Shown one piece after another: positions 21,670 to 32,341 of a DNA stretch of 64,000 bases; position 1 is the stretch's first letter, and the number at the start of each line of letters is the position of its first letter. The DNA comes from Cephalotus follicularis (taxonomy: Eukaryota; Streptophyta; Magnoliopsida; Oxalidales; Cephalotaceae). Both the position numbers and the translations under genes were made by a program. The notes under the pieces are model-generated. The model ran no database searches and had not been told where the DNA came from. It saw only the letters and a program-made list of their open reading frames with translations. The DNA is taken from assembly GCA_001972305.1 (NCBI GenBank), contig BDDD01000125.1, forward strand, positions 658,793 through 722,792, given 5' to 3'.

Positions 21670-22608
21670 TTACCCTGCTAAACCCAAGAAGCTGTGAACT
21701 TTGAAAGCATTCGTCGGTCGTTTCCAATCTTTCACTACCTCTACTTTCGATGGATCCAATGATAAACCGTCACCATAAACAATATGCCCAAGAAAAGCAA
21801 CACCCGATAACCAAAACTCGCACTTGTCGAATTTGGCATACAATCGATGATCCCTCAAAGTTTGCAATACAATGTAGAGATGCTGGACATGCTCCTCATC
21901 GGTCCTAGAATAGACCAAGAGGTCATCAATGAACACTACAATGAACTGATCCAAATACTATCTGAACACTCGGTTCATCAGGTCCATGAAAGCCGCATGA
22001 GCATTAGTCACACCAAAAGGCATAACTAAAAACTCATAATGGCCATATCTCGATCTGAAAGCCATCTTCGGAATATCGTCCGGTCTGACTTTCAACTGGT
22101 GGTAGCCCGATCTCAAGTCGAGCTTAGAAAACACTGTTACTCCTCTAAGCTGATCGAACAGCTCATCAATATGCGGTAGAGGGTACTTATTCTTCACTCT
22201 AACTTTGTTGTGCTGTCGGTAGTCAATACACATACGAAGCGATCCATCTTTCTTCTTGACAAAAAGGATAGGTGCTCCCCAGGGTGAAGCACTAGGTCTT
22301 ATAAAACCTTTATCCAGAAGATTCTGTAACTGTATCTTTAACTCTTTCAATTCTATTGGTGCCATTCGGTACGGTGCTCGAGAAATCGGTGCAGTTCCTG
22401 GTATCAAATCAATCACAAACTCTATCTCTCTGTCTGGCGGCAACGACGCCAAATCCCAAGGAAAAACATCTCTAAACTCGCAAACCACTGGAATATCCTC
22501 CAGTTCTGGCCGCCATCTGTCTGTATCGAGCACATATGCCAGAAACCCCTGGCATCCATGTCGTAACAACCTGTCGGCATGTAAAGCCGAAATCATCAGA
22601 ACAAACAA
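21670..22608 (-). pseudogene. Reverse transcriptase of the nested gypsy
   Basis: Fingers and palm blocks are clear: [63 protein letters not shown] and [20 protein letters not shown]. The YxDD box reads [10 protein letters not shown]. An in-frame stop at about 21955 falls between the [10 protein letters not shown] block and the FIDD box. The thumb ([19 protein letters not shown]) follows. Apart from the stop, the catalytic Asp pair is preserved. Confidence 0.9.
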
Positions 22609-22641
22609 TGGCTCTAAGGTACCAAGAAACTGAAAAGGTGG

Positions 22642-23574
22642 TCATCCCAGAGGACTGAAAACCACTACTTTTCGATGATAATCCACCTGAGCAAAGCTAG
22701 CAGACAACCAATCCATACCAAGAATCACATATAGGCAATTCATCGGTAAAACAATAAGATCGGCTAACAAGCAACGATCATCAATCTCAACAATACAATC
22801 TCTACACACTCGATCGGTGGTCGCTGACTCACTGAGAGGTGTGGATACCTCCATCAAGAAAGGAAGGTACTCAGGCCTCAAACCAACATGGGAGACAAAA
22901 TACAATGCAATGAATTAATGGGATGAACCCGGATCAATAAGAACCCGTGATGGAAGCTGAAAGAGTCGAATGGTACCTCCAATCACAACATCAGACCCTG
23001 CTGCAGCAGTCGGTTCCATAGCAAACACTCTAGCCTGGACTGTCAGAGCAGAACTCATAGGCTGCTTCCCCCTAAACTGCGAAGTCCCACGAGAAGAAGA
23101 CGGTACACTAGCTGTCGGTCCCTGTGGCAGCGGTGCCCGTTGTGTCTGATCAAATCCTCTAGGACAAGAACTCCGAGGACAATCTCTAGCAATGTGGTCG
23201 GAACCCCCACAAACCAAGCAATGGCCCAAGAACCATCTACAATTACAAGAAGTATGGTTGGTCTTCTGACAATGCACACAAGGAACCGTGGCACTCTGAT
23301 TACCGCTCCCAGAAAGTCTGGAGGGTGTACCCTGACTAGGTACTGAAGATCGGTCTCTTCAGCGTGCGTTCCTTGATCTGCCTCTCCTCCGAGAACGGGA
23401 CGGGTTCCCGCTATCCTGATTGCTACCCTGAGAACCAGGTGAGGGGCTACTATCAGTCTTCTGTGATTTAGCACTGCCACTGTCAGTACCACTCTGCCAA
23501 GAAGAAGGATTAGGCCTGGTAAGGGCTATATTTCTCATATGTTTAGCCTCAGCTGAAATATCCTCAAGCTGCAT
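22642..23574 (-). pseudogene. Zinc knuckle and protease of the nested gypsy
   Basis: After a Ser/Arg-rich linker (about 23360-23570) the zinc knuckle CLVCGGSDHIARDCP is intact, preceded by a second Cys-rich piece. The protease region starts with SRVLIDPGSSH, where the family has D-(T/S)-G, so the catalytic triad reads DPG. A stop at about 22915 splits the protease. The part at 22642-22905 keeps the conserved VILGMDWLS block that ends the domain. Proteolysis is unlikely. Confidence 0.8.
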
Positions 23575-23577
23575 AGC

Positions 23578-24309
23578 TCAGGAAGAAATATCCGATATGG
23601 AGGTCAACCCGAAGGGGGTCAGTTGCCTCCTCAAATCCAATCTCAGTCCTCGAAGGAACTTCTTTGCTCTATGCTCTTGGCTTTCCACTAAGTACGGGGC
23701 AGATCGGGATAGCTGCGTGAACCTCGCCTCATACTCAACAACTGTCATGCTCCCTTGTACCAAGTTAGCAAATTCAATCTCTCTTCTGTCTATCTCCACC
23801 TGAGGGTAGTACCTTGCATAGAATTCTCTTTTGAAGGCATCCCAAGAGCGGACTGTGCCATTCCTTGTCCAATCTGTATTAACCATAGCCCACCAATGCT
23901 CGGCTTCTCCTTGGAGCATATACACTGCCAATACAAATTTATGTTTATCATCACATCCCACGACTTCAAAGATCTTTAACAGATGGGCTAGCCAAGACTC
24001 AGCAAGAGTAGGATTAGGGAGCCGTAAGAATGCTGGAGGTTGAAACTTTAAGAAGCGACTCAACATGTATTCCCTCCTTGGTCTACGTTCAACTCTAGCC
24101 TGTTGGAGTCCCATCAGAGTATGCATCTGTGCCATGGTAGCACACAATTGTCTCCAAACCTCAGGGTCAGCACCCGCTGGTAATGCATTTGGATCATACT
24201 CTGGAAAAACGTTACCATGAGCCGATTCATCATCAACAGGAGCAGGGGCAAGAACAAGGGCATGAGCATTCCTTCCATCCCGTCGGCCACGCCTTCCTCT
24301 GTTTTCCAT
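23578..24309 (-). pseudogene. gag: gag of the nested gypsy
   Basis: I place the start at the Met of MENRGRRGRRDG (24309), because the upstream codons are leader-like. After an acidic Pro-rich segment come the capsid blocks FLKFQPPAF, AEHWWAMV, WDAFKREFYARYYP and LVQGSMTVVEYEARFTQL, the standard plant chromovirus gag pattern. A stop at 23578 separates it from the next frame, which continues with a Ser/Arg-rich linker. Confidence 0.85.
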
Positions 24310-24476
24310 TTCTATAAAGACAACAAAGGGATGATCATATGCAATAACTTTCAATTACAATATCGATCTCTTTCCTAATAACATTAGCATGAATAAGCCA
24401 AAACATATATCATGCAAATCCATTCAGTCAATCTCAATCATCGTATTAATATACTTAGCTAGCAGGTCGACCAATG

Positions 24477-24488
24477 TCTCTGATACCA
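24477..24488 (-). other. Primer-binding site (initiator Met tRNA)
   Basis: Minus strand TGGTATCAGAGA, three bases inside the 5' LTR. Confidence 0.9.
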
Positions 24489-24491
24489 TAC

Positions 24492-25735
24492 TGTAACACC
24501 CCACGCCCGTAGGGCGGACACGTGGCATTACTCTCAATCCAATACCCAAGCAGTCATGCGATCAATCGAGTCTTCAATCCTTCTGTCCGCTGCTACCTGC
24601 TGCCCAACCTATGCCGCACACAAAGGTACAACACAGCCCCACCCCGAAGGATGGGGTTAGCCACACTGGCTAAGCAGAAACCCTATGCAGCATGTATGCA
24701 TGTACAATGTGCAATATCGGTGACAATCTATACAATATCAATGTGCGGTGTCAATGCATGACATGGCAAATGCATGTGTACAGTTGGCGATCAAACTACC
24801 CTATGACAATGGCCCATCAGAGCATACGGATAGGATCTATAATAATCAATCAACCTATCATTCAATCAATCAATCAATAGTAGACATTCAATGGTGGTGT
24901 ATAAAACACCCAACCAATCAATCAATATCCTATAGGGCATGCGACCGGTGTCAATAGAATGTCAATAAGTTAGCAATGATCAATCCCACGGAAGGTAGTC
25001 CTTCAAAAAGGGTGGAAGATCTATCTACGGTTCTCAGACTGATCAGGTCTGGAACTCATAGATCTTCCAGCCTATGGCTGGGTCAATACAATCTCGATGA
25101 GCTACAGCTGAGGGAGCTACTGATGCCATTAGGGAGCTACGGCCCTCAACTTAAGGTTAGTAAGACTAGTTACAACCTTCTAAATTCAATTTCAATCCTT
25201 TAATCAACAATTAGGTCAAGGAACCTTAAAAACCCCAATTCACTCAATTCAATCATTCAATCAGTCATTCAATCAATACAATCAATCATTCAATCAATAC
25301 AAGAGGCAGGGAATTCAAATAAGAAGTCCTACCTATCACAGAAGCTTCAAAAGTCGAGCTTCCAATCACTCAAACCGCTGATATGCCGTTCAATCACCAA
25401 TCCACTACTTGTAATCGCTGTCCTTGTCGATGGAGATGCAATATGGGGCTGCAATGGTGGAAGATGGAGGCTGCTTAGCTAGAGAGAGAGAGAGAGATAG
25501 AGAAGGATAGAGAGAGAAGAAGGATGAGAAAAATGAGAGAAAAGAGAGAAAGAATTGACTTATATAGTCAATTCGATCAACTCTCCGAAACTCAGTCCAA
25601 AATCCCGACCATACATGCATATAACCAATACAATCACAATAGGTATAGAAATACCTCATTTCAAAACAATACAGCACGGTCCAATACGGTACGATGTATG
25701 CATGAATAGTACAAAAGGGAATTCGGGTCGTCACA
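24492..25735 (-). repeat. 5' LTR of the nested gypsy
   Basis: Minus strand TGTGACGACCCGAATT to GGGTGTTACA, 1244 bp. A minus-strand TATA box (CTATATAAG) lies near 25560. It lacks about 190 bp present in the other LTR (18535-18720), and it has a private segment (about 24950-25155) that contains the 11-bp stem GGAAGATCTAT / ATAGATCTTCC. Confidence 0.9.
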
Positions 25736-26178
25736 AAACCATTGTCGGTCCTGAGATGCTTTATCTTCTTCCCAGTCTGATTCTTTACCAGGGCTTTCCA
25801 CTTCTTAAAGGTTTCAAACACATCACTTTTTCTCTTCAAAAAATAAACCCAGACCTTCTTGGAATAGTCATCGATAAACGTCACAAAGTAACGAGCACAA
25901 CCTTTTGATAGAACCTGTGCTGATCCCCATAAATCAGATTGGATATAGTCGAGTGTGCCCTTTGTTGAATGTGTACCAGTACTGAATCTTACTCTGGTCT
26001 GCTTGCCGACTACACAATGTTCACAAAATTCAAGTGGGGTGTTCTGCTCCCCACACAGTAGACCACGTTTACTCAAAGTTGACAAGCCACACTCACTCTT
26101 GTGACCCAAACGCATATGCCATAGTTTCGTTATATCATCTTCAGAAACTGAGTTGGATGCGACATAGACAGATCCCAT
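25736..26178 (-). pseudogene. Integrase N-terminal half of the Tork copia
   Basis: Contains the GAG-pre-integrase block LWHMRLGHKSECG, the zinc-binding C-x2-C (FCEHCVVGKQTRV), the first catalytic Asp in SDLWG, and the second in RTDNG. The frame then runs directly into the gypsy LTR at 25735, and its apparent C-terminal 90 codons are LTR sequence. The other half of the enzyme continues at 18486 and below. Confidence 0.85.
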
Positions 26179-26789
26179 TATTATACTGCCCTACAAGTGA
26201 TAAAGAGTGATTTACCTTGGTACCTTTCATCACAACAAGATTGCCTTTGGAGACTGTAAGTACTCCACCTCCACCGGTGTACACACACCCTATGGAATCC
26301 AAGCTGCCCAATGAGATCAAATTTTTCTTCAGGTCTGGAATATGCCTTACTTCTGTCAAAGTTCTCACTGCTATGTCGTGACACTTGATTACCCATCAAA
26401 ACTGATCCTTCACTCACTGGTTCGTATGTCGCGAACCAGGCTCTATTTGGGCACATGTGGTATGATGCTCTCGAATCCATAACCCAAATATCCTCTGAAA
26501 AACTACCGACAAAGCACGTTGTAAGAACGTTGTCTGACACATCAAACGTATTACCATTTGAAACATTCAATGAATCAGACTTCTCACTATGTTGCTTCCC
26601 TTTTCTCTTGAGCAAAGGACAATCAGATTTATAATGCCCTCTCTTGTGGAAATAGTAACACTCAACATTGCTCTTCTCCACTGCTGGTCTATCCTCTGCA
26701 GGCCTAGATTTAGAGCGACTACCAGATTTGCCTCGAGCAGCCTTATCCCTATTCTTGGTCCTTCTCCTGACCATCTGCCTTATCATCAA
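26141..26789 (-). pseudogene. Zinc knuckle and protease of the Tork copia
   Basis: A basic linker (SRSKSRPAEDRP) is followed by CYYFHKRGHYKSDC, a CCHC knuckle whose second Cys has become Phe. The protease motif is WVMDSRASYHMCP, where the usual DSGAS reads DSRAS: the catalytic Asp is kept and the next Gly is lost. A frameshift near 26390 moves the frame. The sequence then continues with RHIPDLKKNLISLG, a block typical of the protease-to-integrase linker. Both metal binding and proteolysis would be impaired. Confidence 0.8.
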
Positions 26790-27363
26790 TAGCTTTACTC
26801 TTCAGCTTCATCCTGAGCTCGACAGAGTTCAAAGAGGCCTTAACATCTTCTAAAGTTATGGACTTCCGTCCATAAAGCATCGAATTCACAAAGTTTTCAT
26901 AAGAAGTAGGCAGTGAACAGAACACAAGCAAAGCTTGATCTTCATCATCGAGCTTAAAATCTAGATTTTTCATATCTAGAACAACCTTATTAAACTCATC
27001 TAAGTGTTTTTGAATAGAAGTACCCTCACGCATATTTAAGGTATAAAGACGTTGCTTTAAATATAGTCTCGATGTAAGAGATTTCTTCATGTAGAAACTT
27101 TCGAGTTTCTTCCAGAGACCAGCCGTCGATTCTTCATCGACGACTTCTCGCAGTACCTTGTCATCAAGGGACAATTGAATGGCGCAATACGCCCTCTCAT
27201 CCATCTCTGCTATTTCAGCCGGGGTCATATCGTCTAGATAATTCCCATCCAGCGCTCTGAACGCACCCTCTCGCCTTAATAAAGCCTTCATATTTATTCT
27301 CCATAATCCAAATTTGTTTTGTCTATCAAAAGAAGTAATCTGAAACTTGAAGGATGCCATCAC
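26749..27363 (-). pseudogene. gag: gag of the Tork copia (UBN2-type capsid)
   Basis: An open frame of about 204 codons starts at the first Met after the primer site (MMASFKFQITSFD). It carries the copia gag pattern: FGLWRINMKALL near residue 20, the WKKLESFYMKKSLTSRLYLK block around 80-100, and ILxxLPTSYE-like VFCSLPTSYENF near 150. This region builds the virus-like particle. The frame shifts into the next segment at about 26780 before the zinc knuckle, so a full gag is not made as it stands. Confidence 0.85.
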
Positions 27364-27388
27364 GAAGAACCTTAGAATCGAATCTATC

Positions 27389-27400
27389 TCTCTGATACCA
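27389..27400 (-). other. Primer-binding site (initiator Met tRNA)
   Basis: Minus strand TGGTATCAGAGA, three bases inside the 5' LTR, complementary to the 3' end of plant initiator methionine tRNA. Confidence 0.9.
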
Positions 27401-27403
27401 ATA

Positions 27404-28067
27404 TGTTATGACAAACAATGGAAACAAAGATAGAAACCAAACAAATAAAATGAAGAACGACACAAAACAAAACACAGATTTACGTGGTTCGATCAATGTG
27501 ATCTACGTCCACGGGCGAGGGAGAGGAATTCCACTAATAACAAAGGAAAGAGTTACAAGGTACGAAGATCGAAGAATCGATCACCAAAGAACAAAACTTG
27601 TTTCTCTCTCTAACAAAAACTTACAGCCACTCAAAGACTTAATCTTAAACTAAATTATCTTTTTTTTAACTTACTTTACAAGTGAGAACATAACATATAT
27701 ATACTCTCACAAAACCCTAATCCGACTAGAAAGAGGAGTCCAATTCTGACTCGACTAAGGAGTCCTACTTCGACTTGACTAAGGAGTCCTACTTCAAATA
27801 GGTTTAATATAGACAGAGCGGTAGTGCTCTGACTACTTCCTGAGAAGTCTTCTAGGGAGCCGAAAGCTCGGACTATTACTTCTCGGATGGTCTGCCAAAG
27901 CGTTGAGTGCTCGGACCTATGTCTTCTCTGGTATGCCAAGGTCTTCTCTAGTGTGTCAAAGAGCCGAATGCTCTGACTTTTCTTCTCTGGTAGTCTGTTT
28001 GATAATCTGAATGTTCAAACTTATTTTTCTAAATCGGATCGGATCAAAATTCAAGACATACGTAACG
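27404..28067 (-). repeat. 5' LTR of the Tork copia
   Basis: Reads TGTTA... to ...TAACA inward from both sides, with the outermost base at 28067 changed to G (TAACG). It aligns throughout with 15311-15970. It contains a TATATATA box near 27695 (minus-strand promoter) and several 'aggagtcctacttcgactt' units. Confidence 0.9.
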
Positions 28068-29427
28068 TTTACCAACAAACAAACAACAATTATGAACAAG
28101 TTTTGCTAAGTATGTGAACTTGGACCTTTTTTTAGTTTTGATTAGAAGACTGTTATGCCTAGTAGGCTTGTTGTATTCAACATTTATTACTTGACGGTAT
28201 TTCGTAGGTTTCAGCTGGCGGGCCGCACGATAGTTGAATGTCATGATTAATCTGTATATCGTTTCTGAATGATACTAGAGATTTAACAAGAAAAGTCTAT
28301 ATCATCTCATTTAATTCGAGCCCACACATTCAAGTCACTTATATTTCTTGTCAATTAAGTGATGACAGCTAACTGCTCTGCTCTTTATATAAGCACACAC
28401 CTACTTATTACACTACCAATTAATGTATGATACGAGTCACAAAATTTACATCTACAAATTTTTTTAAAGTCTTATTAGGACATCTTTATATTTCTAGATA
28501 AGATACTTTTGTAATTACTAAGGTTTCTATCAGTAATAATTGAAGTTGTATAACCAGGGATCATAATTAGGATAACAAAATATCATTAATAATTTAATAT
28601 ACAAGAAATACGGACAATAACGACGACTATATCGAACGCATTGATTCTCGTTTTTTTTTAAAAACAATATGATATGACGACACTTATAACTCTCACCACC
28701 GTCGTCTCTTCTAACCTTAAAACACTTACATCCTTCTTTTTTATCTTTCTCTTCTCTTCTCTTCTCTTTTATCGTTCTCTCTTGCGCCGTGCTCTGCAAA
28801 ACCCCCACATCACCGACAGCGCACCACGCACCACGCACCACGCACCAGACCACCCACCACCCTTCCATGTCCTCAAATCCGGGCTGCGTCGCACTTGATG
28901 CCGCCGCCATCCTCTCATTTCCTCTAACTTTGTCATCACCTCCTCCTAAAGGTATATTTATTGTTATCTGTTTTTGTTTAATATTTGATTTGATTTTTGT
29001 ATTATATGGGTTAATTAGTTTAGATTATTTATTGTTTTAGTTAATTTTGTAATTTTATATATGTTGTATTATTTAAATCTTAAATTTTAGTTTTATTTTT
29101 TAATCATCATAATATATGTTTTAGCTTTGATTAATTTTTTTTTAATTTATTAATTTACTTAGTTTATTAAATTAATTTTTAATTAAATTATAATAATTTA
29201 AGTTTTATTTGGTAATTTAAATTAAAAATAAACTAAGTTAAAATTATAATTAAGTTAGGGTAAAATGTGTGATATAAATTAATAAATTAGAACTAGAATT
29301 AGAATTAGACATTTAATTAAAATAGGATTATAAATAGAGTTCTATTTATGGTTTAACTAAATTAGTTATCTTGATTAATTTCAATTAATTTGATGTAAAT
29401 ACACAAATGTAGTTTGATGTAATTAGT
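28068..29427. other. AT-rich spacer with a possible first-exon-like stretch
   Basis: Mostly AT-rich. Around 28730-28870 is a CT-rich tract followed by CACCACG repeats. A plus-strand ATG at 28867 begins MSSNPGCVALDAAAILSF, and the frame reaches 'cctaaaggtatat', which would be a reasonable 5' splice site. Only AT-rich intron-like sequence follows until the Tat element. It could be the start of a host gene cut off by the insertion, or chance. I know of no family match. Confidence 0.25.
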
Positions 29428-29936
29428 TGATATGAGAAAATTTCTACCCAAATAAAATGCCACGTGTCATTTGGAAATTCAGCCATGTGTTATCTGGAGC
29501 TACAGACACGTGGTCAGGTCATATATCATTTACAATGATAACGCACAACATAACGTTCCGGCGCCAAATAATGAAATTACTAGATACTCGGCCGTTTCCT
29601 AGGGATACAATAATCATCTCCGTAATGCAAGCAGATGGTAGGGAGGCAGTTATAACCAAGTGATCATATAAATACTACAAAGCAATATTTTAAACAGGTC
29701 GATCAATTTTATACTTAAAGAACCTTACTATATCTTCTATGTCACTATCTGACTTAAGCATCGGAGAGTCCCCAGGACTAAAGCCTCCTGAACCTTCATT
29801 TAGTTTACTTTTTGTATGCAAGGCGGACCTCGAAACACATATCTTATATCATCCTCGGAGCGTTCAGTACGTTTTCCTCTACAAATCAAACTTATACACG
29901 TATGAGAATGTTGTGGTGTTGATTTCGACATCAACA
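29428..29936 (+). repeat. 5' LTR of the Tat element
   Basis: 509 bp, TGATATGAG ... CATCAACA. TATAAATA box at 29667-29674. It contains the family block TTAAGCATCGGAGAGTCCCC. Similarity to 38986-39370 runs from the first base. Confidence 0.9.
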
Positions 29937-29953
29937 GTTGGCGCCGTCTATGG
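29937..29953 (+). other. Primer-binding site
   Basis: GTTGGCGCCGTCTATGG directly follows the LTR. TGGCGCC is the usual primer-site start of Tat/Athila-type elements; I do not assign the tRNA. Confidence 0.75.
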
Positions 29954-29980
29954 AAAACGCCAACAAAAAGTTATTGAACC

Positions 29981-31585
29981 ATGCCTCCGAGAAGAATCAC
30001 CAACTCCACGGCTTTCGGCAGCCAAGCCGCTACTGACAGTCAAGCTCCTGCCACTGGACAAGCTCCAGAGCAAGCTCCCATCACCGATGAGCAATTCAAC
30101 CAGCTTCTCCAGGAAATGGGGAGGATTACAACATTGCTGGCGAATAACTTGGCCAGCCAAAGTCAGGCTAGTCCAAGCAGACTAGCCCTCCAAGATCAGG
30201 CTGGGTCGAGCAGACCAGCCACAGAAGTACAACCCCAAAGGGTCAGGAGAAACCCGCTGAAGAGGGCCATGCGTCCTCCCAGGAGGTCAAAGATTAATAC
30301 ATCTCTGATGGCGGAGTCATCGAGTGCCAAGGATTATAGCTATAATCCCCAACAAGACCTTCCAGTGCAAGATCCGATGGAATAGGATTACATAATGGAG
30401 GAGGAGGAGACTCGAGCAAGATCCTATGCTTCGCGGAGGACTGAGACCCCACCAAAGAGTAGGTTGGACTACTCGGTCACACTAGCAGGGCAGTCACAGG
30501 TTTCTAGCAAGACTAGGAACATAGAGGATATCGAGTAGACCATGAACAGAAGGTTTGCCGAGATGGAAAGGAGGCTCAGGGGATCCAAACACTCGAAGGG
30601 ATACCTGTAAGAGTTACGAAATATTAATTGCGAGCCCTTCACAGCTGAGATAATGAGGGTACGTATCCCAAAAGGATTCCAATTCTCGAATCTCAAGGAG
30701 TACGACGGGTTCAAGGACCCAATCCAGCATGTGCGCTACTATACCCAAATCATGCTGGTTCATCAGGCTTTGGATATTGTGCATTTTCAAGGATTCCCGA
30801 AAACTCTGACCGGTGCAGCCCAAACGTGGTATTCCACACTTCCCCTGAACTCAGTGGAAAATTTTGAGCAGTTCACGGAGATGTTCATCACCAAGTTCAT
30901 CAACAGCACTACCCAGAGGAAGAACTCGAACCACCTGATCAACGTGGTACAGGGGAAGAATGAGTCCCTCAGAGACTACCTTACTAGATTTAACAATGAG
31001 TCTCTGATGGTGAAAGACTCGGAGCCATCCTTTGCTATGGAAGCTCTAAACAGTGGGTTGAAAGAACCCTCACTCTTTACCTTTTCCCTCATGAAGAAAC
31101 CTGCTCTGGATATGGCAGATCTCCTGAGAAGAGCAGATAAGTATGTCAATGTAGAGGAGGCTATGGCGGCTAGGAACTAAAAAACTTCATGGTCGGATCA
31201 ATAGGTGGAGAAAGAGCAGCACTCAAGAAGTGCTCCTGGGAAAAAGTAGAAGAGGAATGGGAGGTTGGAGCTGACCAAAGATGCCCTTAGGCATAAACTC
31301 TCTAGGAGAGAGGAGTAACCAAAAAGGGGAACACCAATCTCCAATTACAAAAACTTTTTCCCTCTCTTGGAGACATGGACCAGGATACTGGCAGTGGAGA
31401 AAGACAAGGTCCCTATCCAATGGCCAGCCCCATTGAGATCCCCAGAAGAGAAGGGGGAATCAAATAAGTACTGCCGGTACCACCGTGATCACGGGCACAA
31501 CACGGAATAGTGCAGCCACTTGAAGAACCAAATAGAGGATTTGATCCGCAAAGGTCATCTAAGAAAATACGTTAACAGAGATGCT
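29981..31585 (+). pseudogene. gag: gag of the Tat element
   Basis: Starts MPPRRITNSTAFGSQ at 29981, with a Gln/Pro/Ala-rich N-terminal part. After a stop near 30383 and a second break, the capsid region (30653-31180) has EYDGFKDPIQHVRYYTQ, AAQTWYSTLPLNSVENFEQF, RDYLTRFNNE and MADLLRRADKYVNVEEA. The retroviral-type zinc knuckle YCRYHRDHGHNTE-C near 31470-31515 has a stop just before its last Cys. Gag would assemble the particle and bind RNA; this copy cannot do so. Confidence 0.85.
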
Positions 31586-31798
31586 CACCGGGGAAGAAGG
31601 GAGAGTAGAGAAGAAGCTTTGCAGTAGAAAGACGAGCAGCAGCCCAAAGGTGAGATTCACACCATCTTTAGAGGGGTCGCATCTGATGGCGACCATAGTA
31701 GGGCTAGAAAAGCATATGCTAGACAAACCTTTGCCATGCAACAATACACTCATAGCAAAATGTTGAAAAATGGTGGAGAATAGGAGGTAATATCCTTC

Positions 31799-32338
31799 TC
31801 AGAAGTGGACTATGAGGGCGTATGTCTCTCTCAAGATGATCATTTGGTAGTGACTTTTCAAGTAGAATTATTCACTATGAAGAGAATCCTCATTGACAGT
31901 GGGAGATCGGTGGATATCCTCTACAAACATGCTTTTGATCAGTTGAGGATTCTGGCCAACCAGCTGAGGCTAGTGAAGACTTCTCTGGTAGGTTTTGCGA
32001 GAGAGATGGTCCATCCTCTGGGGTCCATCTATTTGTCGGTCGTTGCAGGCATCGCCCCACTCCATACCCAAGTACAGATGACGTTCCTGGTGGTTGACAC
32101 ACCAAGCCCGTACAATGCTATAATTGGGCAACCAGGATTGAACTCGATGGAGGCAATAGTGTCAACAAGGCACTTATTGGTGAAATTTCCTACCAGGTTT
32201 GGTGTGGGGGAAGTCCAAGGAGACCAACAGGTTGCCAGGCAATGCTACCAGACTACCATAAAGGATAAGGGGAAGGGAAAAGCCCTTCCCATAACTAACA
32301 TGGAGCTTAGAGGAGAAGTGGAGCCTGAGTGCTCATAG
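31799..32338 (+). pseudogene. Protease of the Tat element
   Basis: An open frame of about 177 codons. The active site reads RILIDSGRSVDILY, where the family has DSGSSADIL, so the catalytic Asp-Ser-Gly is kept. Later PYNAIIGQPGLNSMEA marks the end of the domain. It would process gag-pol. Relatively clean, but isolated from gag and RT by stops. Confidence 0.8.
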
Positions 32339-32341
32339 CTC

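Larger units (their letters stand above)
18487..25735 (-). mobile_element. Ty3/gypsy chromovirus (Tekay/Del type) nested in the Tork copia
   Basis: LTRs at 18487-19876 and 24492-25735 enclose gag, protease, RT, RNase H, integrase and a chromodomain-like tail in gypsy order on the minus strand. An initiator-Met primer site lies at 24477-24488 and a polypurine tract at about 19877-19890. The polyprotein is interrupted by at least five stops or frameshifts. The five bases outside the two LTRs (AGCCT and AAACC) do not match, although the copia sequence is cut at one codon region only, so a single insertion is still the simplest reading. Confidence 0.9.
15311..28067 (-). mobile_element. Complete but dead Ty1/copia element, Tork lineage, carrying a nested gypsy
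   Basis: Two similar LTRs (15311-15970 and 27404-28067) flank gag, protease, integrase, RT and RNase H in copia order on the minus strand. The target duplication TTTAC is present on both sides (15306-15310 and 28068-28072). The initiator-Met primer site is at 27389-27400, and a polypurine tract ATGTGGAGATTT lies next to the 3' LTR. A 7.2-kb gypsy splits the integrase. All frames carry stops. Gag and pol motifs resemble Tnt1-type elements, hence the Tork assignment. Confidence 0.9.
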
